DNA from: an uncultured Eubacteriales bacterium
GTDB taxonomy: Bacteria > Bacillota > Clostridia > Oscillospirales > Acutalibacteraceae
DNA: 64,000 nucleotides
Reading direction: 5' to 3'
Assembly (NCBI GenBank): GCA_934692675.1
Contig: CAKUUD010000004.1
Coordinates: 1-64,000 of the forward strand
A program made the position numbers and the translations under genes. Shown here piece after piece: positions 53,134-59,518 of this stretch (positions within the stretch are counted from its first letter, which is position 1; each line of letters opens with the position of its first letter). The notes under the pieces are model-generated. The model saw nothing but the letters and a program-made list of their open reading frames with translations, made no database searches and had not been told where the DNA came from.

Positions 53134-53177
53134 CTCGGTTCTCTACTAGATTAGTAGCAAGAACCTTTCACTCCTTT
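53134..53177 (-). promoter_or_regulatory. Structured spacer between the sheath Shine-Dalgarno and start codon
   Basis: On the minus strand AAAGGAG (53171-53177) is followed by TGAAA, then a hairpin (53037-type numbering not used: arms 53052-53065 region 53152-53165 and 53137-53148), then GAG and the ATG at 53133. The arms GGTTC/GAACC and CTACTA/TAGTAG pair with a small internal bulge. If the hairpin folds, the effective spacing from GGAG to ATG is 8 nt. Confidence 0.5.
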
Positions 53178-53320
53178 CTGACACTCAAAATATAATTTAA
53201 ATTACTTTGAAAACGATTTGAAAAAATTTCAGATTTCTTTCAAAGTATTGTGCGAGCAAAAACTCGCTTTATTTAACTAATAAAATAGGGAAATGAGCCC
53301 TAATTTACTGTTAATCGAAC
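53178..53320 (-). promoter_or_regulatory. Long structured leader before the sheath gene
   Basis: The longest gap within the CIS operon. It holds two further stems: GCGAG/CTCGC (53252-53267) and CTTTGAAA/TTTCAAAG (53205-53245). Neither is followed by a clear T run. It could contain an internal promoter, an RNA processing site or a regulatory leader that sets sheath level apart from the first gene. Confidence 0.35.
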
Positions 53321-54388
53321 TTAGTCTAAAATCTCCGGATAAAAAGCAGCCAAGCTTTTTATAGAGTCCACAATTTGTTTTTTGTCGAGGTGGTTAATTT
53401 TTTTCCTTAATGTAATACACTCTTTTAAATTTTTAATCTCTTCTCTTTTCATCATTTTTTCAAGCATCCTTTTAAGTTCAATTAAATCCAGCGCTGATAA
53501 ATCTCTTTCTAATGAAAGCATCGCTATTCGACGTCTTCTTGTCATTGCGTCGTCGGAATCAACCTTTTTATTGATTTTTTCCCTTTTTAAGCGATTCATA
53601 AATTTTTCTATATCTTCTACCAGTGCGTCATTGTCTTGGTTTTTTTCTCTTTGAATTTCTCTGATGTTGTCCATTTCATTATTGATTCTTTCCTTGTAGG
53701 AAGGATCATTGTTTGTGTCGATAAGCTTTAAGTCTTCCAGCCTTTCATCGTCTTTCTCGTTTTGGTAGAGCAAACTGTCTTGCCTGTCATGCATACCATC
53801 GTCGTCATCTATAAGTTTTTCAATTTGCTTACTTTGAGGATTCACTTTAAAACTTATCTTGCTGGCTCTAAATTTTTTTGTTAAACGATTTTTTTCCCCT
53901 CCAAAATAATTGTTAGGGTCATCAAGTGTATCTTCTTTTATATTTTTTTCCTCTTTTATTTCTTCGGGCATTAAAGAAAAGGCGATTTCGTTATTTCTTT
54001 TATTTTTTTTGTATCCCACTTCCATAGTGCCAAAAGAAGTTTCAAAAAATCCGAAGCTATCAGGAATTTCATGGTCTTTAAAAGTATCTTCTGGAATTAT
54101 TTTAGATATTTCGATATTATTTTTTAAAAAGTCGTACTTTTTATCATTAATCCAATCCTGTTCATCCAGAGCACCTTTTTTCCACCAATCTGTATCCTTT
54201 TCAGAAAACTTTTCAGTAAGGTAATAGTCAAGGGTATTTTCAGATTTCAACTTTTTTCGATAATTTTGTTTTTCTTTCTCCTCAAACATCCTTATCTCTC
54301 CTTCAACAGCTTCCCTTTCTATCAGAGGATCGTCCGCATCATCTCCTTTTTTGTTCATTCCTCTGCCATTTTTCTTGCATCTTAACAC
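53321..54388 (-). CDS. Unknown charged protein, first gene of the CIS operon
   Basis: 355 residues with no recognised domain, signal peptide or membrane segment. It is extremely charged: acidic and Asn-rich in the first 230 residues (DWWKKGALDEQDWINDKKYDF, LIDDDDGMHDRQ), then basic and helical (KFMNRLKREKINKK, MTRRRRIAMLSLERDLSALDLIELKRMLEKMMKREEI). The last 100 residues look like a helical bundle. As a leading CIS gene it could be a cargo, a cargo adaptor or an assembly factor, but nothing in the sequence decides. The start GTG at 54388 overlaps its AAGG site. An ATG at residue 11 is an alternative. Confidence 0.7.
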   Translation of the reverse strand: MLRCKKNGRGMNKKGDDADDPLIEREAVEGEIRMFEEKEKQNYRKKLKSENTLDYYLTEKFSEKDTDWWKKGALDEQDWINDKKYDFLKNNIEISKIIPEDTFKDHEIPDSFGFFETSFGTMEVGYKKNKRNNEIAFSLMPEEIKEEKNIKEDTLDDPNNYFGGEKNRLTKKFRASKISFKVNPQSKQIEKLIDDDDGMHDRQDSLLYQNEKDDERLEDLKLIDTNNDPSYKERINNEMDNIREIQREKNQDNDALVEDIEKFMNRLKREKINKKVDSDDAMTRRRRIAMLSLERDLSALDLIELKRMLEKMMKREEIKNLKECITLRKKINHLDKKQIVDSIKSLAAFYPEILD

Positions 54389-54480
54389 CTTTTTATAAAC
54401 TTAATTTGAGTTTTAAATCAAAAGTACTATAAAAAAAGGTTTATAAGATGTTTTTTTATGTTATTTAAATATACACCAGT

Positions 54481-54489
54481 ATTATATCA
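54481..54489 (-). promoter_or_regulatory. Extended -10 promoter of the CIS operon
   Basis: TGATATAAT on the minus strand (54481-54489) is a perfect extended -10 element (TGnTATAAT). The -35 position 17 bp upstream (TGGTTT) is poor. It would give a leader of about 85 nt before the 355-residue gene. Confidence 0.55.
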
Positions 54490-54595
54490 CGACATTCGCG
54501 GTTAAACCATTAATTTTTCACTAAATAATAATTTATATTAAGTTATTTTTATCAATAATTGGAATAAATACCATAAAAATACGCTGATATGTAGA

Positions 54596-54949
54596 CTAAT
54601 ACACATCATTTAATCCAAAACTTATGGTCAGTGCTTCATTAATTTTATCCATGGCGGATTTATTTGCGCAGCCTCTTTTTTCTTTAAGTCGTTTCTTGTC
54701 GATTGTTCTTACTTGTTCCAAGAGCACCACGGAATCCTTGGCAAGGCCGCAACCTCCCGAGGCTAAATTTATGTGAGTAGGCAGTTTTGTTTTCATTTCT
54801 TGGCTTGTTATCGCTGCGGCAATCACCGTGGGGCTGTACTTGTTGCCTACATTATTTTGGACTATAAGTACCGGGCGAACGCCACCTTGCTCCGAACCGA
54901 CAACCGGGCTCAAATCTGCGTAAAAAATATCTCCTCTTTTAATTTCCAT
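54596..54949 (-). CDS. ndoA: MazF/NdoA-family endoribonuclease toxin
   Basis: 117-residue PemK/MazF toxin, an mRNA-cutting RNase. Family features: IKRGDIFYADLSPVVGSEQGGVRPVLIVQN with the catalytic Arg, KYSPTVIAAAITSQ with the Thr-Ser region, KLPTHINL, and KDSVVLLEQVRTIDKKRL. It is full length and intact. No antitoxin gene precedes it: the region 54950-55221 holds no open frame of suitable size on this strand, whereas ndoAI normally sits directly upstream. GGGAG lies 8 nt before the ATG. Confidence 0.93.
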   Translation of the reverse strand: MEIKRGDIFYADLSPVVGSEQGGVRPVLIVQNNVGNKYSPTVIAAAITSQEMKTKLPTHINLASGGCGLAKDSVVLLEQVRTIDKKRLKEKRGCANKSAMDKINEALTISFGLNDVY

Positions 54950-55113
54950 GAAATTTCACTCCCTAAAAATCTTTGTAAAAATATTTTTGGCACATGCAAA
55001 GAATTTTAATCAGGAATAAATTTAACATTGGATAAATTTATAAGATTCAATATTGTTTATAGTTTTTTTTCGTCATTCTCGTAATTAGTGTAATAATGTT
55101 AAAAATTTGGTTT

Positions 55114-55143
55114 TTGCCATTGAAATTAAAATTAAATTATAAT
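55114..55143 (+). promoter_or_regulatory. Promoter of the secreted protein gene
   Basis: TTGCCA (55114-55119) and TATAAT (55138-55143) are 18 bp apart, about 80 bp before the start codon. The surrounding sequence is A/T-rich, so a chance match is possible. Confidence 0.45.
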
Positions 55144-55221
55144 ATCATAAAACATGGTTAAAGAACATTTTATAGCCTATCCGTAATTAAATAAAACAAA
55201 TAAAAAGAAAGGATCTAGCAA

Positions 55222-56031
55222 ATGAAATTATTTAAAAAATTAATTTTAGGTTCAATTGTCGCTGCAATAAGCATAACGGGTCTCAGCGCAATGAAGCCTC
55301 TATCTTTTAAACCAATTCCTTCAAAATCAAAAGGTCCGTCTCAAAGTTTCACCATAAATATGAGCACTGCGAGAAGATTTTTGGAAGTAGGACAAACTAT
55401 CGCTGCAAATAAATTTGAAACATACCTTGTCAGATGCATCGTAAATTTGAACCAAGCTCGATTAATGAAAGCAATGCAAGAAGGAGCTTCTAAAACATCA
55501 AAACCTCTTCCTGAAAACACTTCGAACCCTGCTTTTAGACGTTACTATGAAATGGCAAAAGACGTATTGCAAGCACGTGACGACAAAAAAGGCAGACTAT
55601 TTTGGAGAAGACTTCTAAGATTACACAAAGTATATGACATAGAAACTATACGAGAAAATTCCTTGGCGGATTTAATAGATGTTGAACGTTTGTATCCTTC
55701 AAGAGAAATACTTGTACGTACGAAAAAGCCTTGTCCATATAACTACTGCTACGTACCCAAGGTATATAATCTACCTTTTGAAGATGATTCAACTGCAAAC
55801 GGGCTTTCAAATTTGAAAAAGCTTATAATTTCTCTTTTTGAAGATTTTGGAGTGCTGACAATCGGTGTAAAAACGGGCGTTATACACCTAACCGATGTTA
55901 ATGTCAAATTAGATCTATGCAAAGTTGAAACCGACGACGGCGAAGAAATTTGGAGCTTGGACACTCTAGAAGGTATGTGCCGTGATTTAGGGTTGTTACG
56001 TGTATATTACTTAGAAAAATCGGCAAAATAA
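55222..56031 (+). CDS. Secreted or surface protein of unknown function
   Basis: 269 residues. The N-terminus is a Sec signal peptide: basic KLFKK, hydrophobic LILGSIVAAISITGLSA, with likely cleavage after Ala-23. The mature part is helical with MSTARRFLEVGQTIAANKFE, then a basic KKGRLFWRRLLRLHKVYD, a Cys pair in KKPCPYNYCYVPKVYN, and a C-terminal domain with CKVETDDGEEIWSLDTLEGMCRDLGLLRVYYLE. I recognise no family. It has AAAGGA before the ATG, its own promoter and its own terminator, so it is a monocistronic gene between the toxin and asnB. Confidence 0.8.
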   Translation: MKLFKKLILGSIVAAISITGLSAMKPLSFKPIPSKSKGPSQSFTINMSTARRFLEVGQTIAANKFETYLVRCIVNLNQARLMKAMQEGASKTSKPLPENTSNPAFRRYYEMAKDVLQARDDKKGRLFWRRLLRLHKVYDIETIRENSLADLIDVERLYPSREILVRTKKPCPYNYCYVPKVYNLPFEDDSTANGLSNLKKLIISLFEDFGVLTIGVKTGVIHLTDVNVKLDLCKVETDDGEEIWSLDTLEGMCRDLGLLRVYYLEKSAK

Positions 56032-56035
56032 TTTT

Positions 56036-56067
56036 TAGTCACGCTAATGCGCGTGGCTTTTTTATTT
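56036..56067 (+). terminator. Terminator of the secreted protein gene
   Basis: A CACGC/GCGTG stem with flanking pairs around a TAAT-type loop (about 56039-56055) is followed by CTTTTTTATTT. Confidence 0.75.
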
Positions 56068-56138
56068 AAAAAAACAATTCGCAGCAGATCAATTATCATT
56101 TGTATATAATAAATTTTAAAAATCAAACCTATATTTAA

Positions 56139-56167
56139 TTGAAAATCATAGGGCTGCATGGTATAAT
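56139..56167 (+). promoter_or_regulatory. asnB promoter
   Basis: TTGAAA (56139-56144) and TATAAT (56162-56167) are separated by exactly 17 bp, about 38 bp before the asnB start codon. Confidence 0.75.
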
Positions 56168-56204
56168 CAATGCGTAAAAAAAGTAATATTTGGAGGCAAT
56201 AAAC

Positions 56205-58043
56205 ATGTGCGGAATTTGCGGATTTACAGGTGAAGTCATCGACAAATCAAAGATTATAGAAAACATGGCTGATTTAATAATACACAGAGGCCCGGACAGC
56301 GCGGGATATTTCGGCGACAATCACATCGCCATGGGGTTCAGACGTTTGAGCATCATTGATTTGGGTGGCGGAGACCAACCGATATATAATGAGAAAAACA
56401 CTCTGGTTTTAACTTTCAACGGAGAAATTTATAACTACAAAGAATTGAAGGACGAGCTATTGGAAGCCGGCCATAAATTTTACACCGAAACCGATTCGGA
56501 GGTAATTATTCACGGGTTTGAAGAATGGGGCGAAGAAGTTGTTCCGAAACTCAGAGGAATGTTTGCATTTGCGATTTGGGACAGAGAAAATAAATCTTTA
56601 TTCATTGCGAGAGACCCATTTGGAATAAAACCTTTGCATTGGACAAAAGTCGGAGATAATTTTATATACGGTTCGGAAATAAAAAGCTTGTTGGCTTTCC
56701 CGACTGTGGAAAGAAAGCTAAATTACAAGATGCTTGATAATTATCTTTCGTTCCAATATGCCGTGCCGCCGGAAACATTTTTCGAGGGCATATATTGCTT
56801 GATGCCAGGACATTTCCTGTGGTATAAAGATGGCGAAGTTAAGATAAAAAGATATTTTGATCCGGAATTTCACATTGATGAAAACATGGATTTGGAAACC
56901 GCTACAGCCGAAATAGAAAAGGCTTTTGAAAATTCAGTACAAGCCCACAGAATAAGCGATGTAGAAGTAGGATGCTTTTTATCAAGCGGAATAGATTCCA
57001 GTTATGTTTCGTCATATTTTTCAGGTCAAAAAGCTTTCACAGTAGGTTTTGATTTTGGGGAAAAATACAATGAAATGAGCTGGGCGAAAAATTTGTCCAA
57101 AAAAATCGGAATAAATCATTATGGAAAAGTAATAAGCTCGGATGAATTTTGGAAGTCCATTAAAAAAGTTCAATATCACATGGATCAACCTCTTGCGGAT
57201 CCAGCCTGCATTGCGCTTTATTTTGTTTCAAAGCTTGCAAGCGAGCATGTAAAAGTTGTGTTGTCGGGCGAAGGCGCGGACGAGCTTTTTGGAGGATATG
57301 GAATATATAACGAGCCGAGAGTGTTCAAAACATATCAAAAAATCCTTCCTAAGAAATTCAGGAAATTCCTTGCTAAATTGGTTCAAAAAATTCCGTTCAA
57401 ATTTAAAGGCCAAGGATTCATAATAAGAGGCGCGAATAAAATCGAAGATAAATTTATCGGAAACGCCTTTATGTTCTCCAAAAAAGAAAAGCAGAAAATA
57501 CTTAAAAACCCTGCGCTTGCGACAAGACCTCAAAATCTTTGCAAACCGATTTACGAAAAAGCAAAAGATTATGACGACGTCACAAAGATGCAGTATCTTG
57601 ACATAAATATGTGGATGGTCGGAGATATTCTTTTGAAGGCTGATCGCATGAGCATGGCTAATTCTCTAGAATTGAGAGTGCCGTTCTTGGATAAAGAAGT
57701 GTTCAAGATTGCTTCCAAAATACCGGCAAATCTTAAAGTCAACAAAGAAAACACAAAATACGCTTTAAGACAAGCCGCGATGAAAAGATTGCCGATTGAC
57801 ACAGCTCAAAAGAAGAAATTGGGATTCCCGGTGCCGACAAGAGTTTGGCTTCGTGACAAAAAATATTACGGCATAGTGAAAGATGCATTTTTATCCGACA
57901 CCGCCGAGCAGTTCTTTAATTGCGAAGAGCTGATTAAAATTTTGGATGACCATTACAACGGAAAAGCTGACAACAGCAGAAAAGTTTGGACGATATATAT
58001 ATTTATTGTTTGGTACGACCTGTACTTTAAAGAATTGAATTAG
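56205..58043 (+). CDS. asnB: Asparagine synthase (glutamine-hydrolysing)
   Basis: 612-residue cytoplasmic enzyme that makes asparagine from aspartate, glutamine and ATP. The mature N-terminus after Met removal is Cys (MCGICGFTGEV), the glutaminase nucleophile, followed by IHRGPDSAGY and FNGEIYNY. The synthetase domain has the PP-loop SSGIDSSYVSSY near residue 265 and VVLSGEGADELFGGYGIY near residue 350. Both sites are complete. I choose the ATG at 56205 with GGAGG 8 nt upstream. A frame open to 56190 would hide the catalytic Cys. Confidence 0.97.
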   Translation: MCGICGFTGEVIDKSKIIENMADLIIHRGPDSAGYFGDNHIAMGFRRLSIIDLGGGDQPIYNEKNTLVLTFNGEIYNYKELKDELLEAGHKFYTETDSEVIIHGFEEWGEEVVPKLRGMFAFAIWDRENKSLFIARDPFGIKPLHWTKVGDNFIYGSEIKSLLAFPTVERKLNYKMLDNYLSFQYAVPPETFFEGIYCLMPGHFLWYKDGEVKIKRYFDPEFHIDENMDLETATAEIEKAFENSVQAHRISDVEVGCFLSSGIDSSYVSSYFSGQKAFTVGFDFGEKYNEMSWAKNLSKKIGINHYGKVISSDEFWKSIKKVQYHMDQPLADPACIALYFVSKLASEHVKVVLSGEGADELFGGYGIYNEPRVFKTYQKILPKKFRKFLAKLVQKIPFKFKGQGFIIRGANKIEDKFIGNAFMFSKKEKQKILKNPALATRPQNLCKPIYEKAKDYDDVTKMQYLDINMWMVGDILLKADRMSMANSLELRVPFLDKEVFKIASKIPANLKVNKENTKYALRQAAMKRLPIDTAQKKKLGFPVPTRVWLRDKKYYGIVKDAFLSDTAEQFFNCEELIKILDDHYNGKADNSRKVWTIYIFIVWYDLYFKELN

Positions 58044-58052
58044 ACAGAAAAA

Positions 58053-58080
58053 GGCCTCGCTGATTGTAGCGAGGTCTTTA
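58053..58080. terminator. Bidirectional terminator between asnB and corA
   Basis: CCTCGCT (58055-58061) pairs with AGCGAGG (58068-58074) around a 6-nt loop. On the minus strand a TTTTT run follows, and on the plus strand TCTTTAATATT follows. It serves both convergent genes. Confidence 0.85.
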
Positions 58081-58083
58081 ATA

Positions 58084-58986
58084 TTACATAATTTTTTTCT
58101 TTTTCATATACCACAAGCAGAAAATAATTGCCAGGATATTGAATATTATGCATCCGATGTACCCAAACGGGGAGGTCAGTTCCGGCATAGTGGTGAAGTT
58201 CATGCCGTACCAGGCGGCTATAGTTGAGGTCGGCATAAAGAACATAGTTATGATAGTTAATAATTTCATTATTTTGTTTGTTTTGGCGTCGAGTTGAGAG
58301 TTATAAACATCTCGGAGCTGGTTTGAGGTTTCTCTTAAGAACTGAATTTCTTCTCTTAATTGTCCGGCTCTGCGAGTGAATTTTTCGAATCTTCTTACGG
58401 CGTCTTCTGAAAAGAATCCATTTTCGTTTTCTTCGAGTTCGTAGCCGATGTCCATAAGTTGATTATAATATCTATAGAAAAGTAAAATCTCTCGCTTAAA
58501 GTTGAACATCATGGAGTTGAAATCCGATAAAATTCCTCGAATAATTGCGGTTTCTATTTTTACAAGGCGGTCACTCATTTCCTCGATGTATCTTAAATCT
58601 TTTTCGATTATAATTTCAAAAAATTCGTACAAAAATCTTTCAAGAGTTAATTTATCGTGCATTTTATTCTTCGCAATTTTTCGTATTATGCTCTGAACAG
58701 CTTTGCCGTCGTCAATAAAAATCACTCTGTTTTTTTCTATTATGAAGCCAAAATTAGTCCTGAGCATTTTTTTATCTTTGCTGACTATGGAAATATCTCC
58801 CGAGGCACAATTTTTAAAAACTGTAATCTTACAGCAGTGGGCATTTTTATAATTCGGAATGGCGAGATTATCTATGTCCGTTCTCTTTTTCATTTCCTCG
58901 CCGGTGAGTAGAAGTATAGTCTCGCCGTCGTAATCTGCGAGCCCGCTGCACTCTTTAAGACCTTCCGCAATTTTATAATATACCAT
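58084..58986 (-). CDS. corA: CorA-family magnesium/divalent cation channel
   Basis: 300-residue membrane protein, forming a pentameric Mg2+ channel in the family. A long cytoplasmic domain with helical stalk (EEIQFLRETSNQLRDVYNSQLD) leads to TM1 ending in the signature YGMNF, followed by TM2 (IGCIIFNILAIIFCLWY) and a basic KKKK tail. The GMN selectivity motif is intact. AAGGGGA precedes the ATG at 58986. Confidence 0.93.
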   Translation of the reverse strand: MVYYKIAEGLKECSGLADYDGETILLLTGEEMKKRTDIDNLAIPNYKNAHCCKITVFKNCASGDISIVSKDKKMLRTNFGFIIEKNRVIFIDDGKAVQSIIRKIAKNKMHDKLTLERFLYEFFEIIIEKDLRYIEEMSDRLVKIETAIIRGILSDFNSMMFNFKREILLFYRYYNQLMDIGYELEENENGFFSEDAVRRFEKFTRRAGQLREEIQFLRETSNQLRDVYNSQLDAKTNKIMKLLTIITMFFMPTSTIAAWYGMNFTTMPELTSPFGYIGCIIFNILAIIFCLWYMKKKKIM

Positions 58987-59069
58987 AACTATCCCCTTTC
59001 TACAAATTAATATATTATATTATAACATTTTTTCAAAAACAATCAAATGTTTTTTATGAAATAAATATA

Positions 59070-59104
59070 AAAGACAAAAGCTCCTGCGGTTTGCAGAAGC
59101 TTTT
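59070..59104 (-). terminator. Terminator of the PAAR-like gene
   Basis: AAAAGCT-C-CTGC (59076-59087) pairs with GCAG-A-AGCTTTT (59093-59104) with one mismatch. The 3' side on the minus strand reads TTTTGTCTTTTAT. Confidence 0.7.
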
Positions 59105-59115
59105 TTAAATTTAAA

Positions 59116-59490
59116 TTAAGCACTGACTGTAGGAGCTGCACCACCAGGCATAATAGAAATACTGTACGGCGTAGGACTTAACATACAACTTAACTTACTT
59201 GAATCCGTAAGTGCAGCAAATTGTCCAAGCATAACTTTGGGAGCACCCGGAGCCCACGCAGAAAGAGGCGGAGGCATGGGGGCGAAAGCACACGGCCCAC
59301 TTCCAAAAGGCTTCGTAGCAGGATTTTTAGGAGACGTGCACACACCAAAAGTTCCTGTTGGAAAATCCATAACAGTTAAAGCCGGAGCACCTCCTGCAGA
59401 AACAACTTGTTGCTGAATAGGAGTCAAAGGCAATGGTGCAGCTCCGAACGAACACATACACATGGCGCCTGCTTTTACAATATTGGGCAT
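59116..59490 (-). CDS. DUF4280 PAAR-like protein, candidate CIS spike tip
   Basis: 124 residues of the DUF4280 family, which is distantly PAAR-like. Pattern: AGAMCMCSFGAAPLPL at the start, FGVCTSPKNPATKPFGSGPCAFAPMPPPLSAWAPGAPKVMLGQFAALTDSSKLSCML, a Gly/Pro/Cys-rich repetitive sequence that should fold as a small conical beta structure. PAAR proteins cap gp5/VgrG spikes and can carry effectors. The gene lies 4.7 kb outside the CIS operon, which lacks its own tip gene, so I infer that it serves that spike. I choose the ATG at 59490 with AGGTG 6 nt upstream. Confidence 0.82.
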   Translation of the reverse strand: MPNIVKAGAMCMCSFGAAPLPLTPIQQQVVSAGGAPALTVMDFPTGTFGVCTSPKNPATKPFGSGPCAFAPMPPPLSAWAPGAPKVMLGQFAALTDSSKLSCMLSPTPYSISIMPGGAAPTVSA

Positions 59491-59518
59491 ATTAATCACC
59501 TACTAATCATTTTATGAT

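Noticed and set aside
19043..54388. One single prophage made of the head module and the contractile tail
   Set aside because: The two are on opposite strands, separated by 9 kb of housekeeping genes. The tail genes are of CIS type, and there are no lysis or integration genes.
34799..54388. Type VI secretion system or R-type pyocin
   Set aside because: No TssJLM membrane complex or ClpV is present, the host is Gram-positive, and there are no lysis genes as in pyocins. The double J wedge and split hub and spike fit a CIS better.
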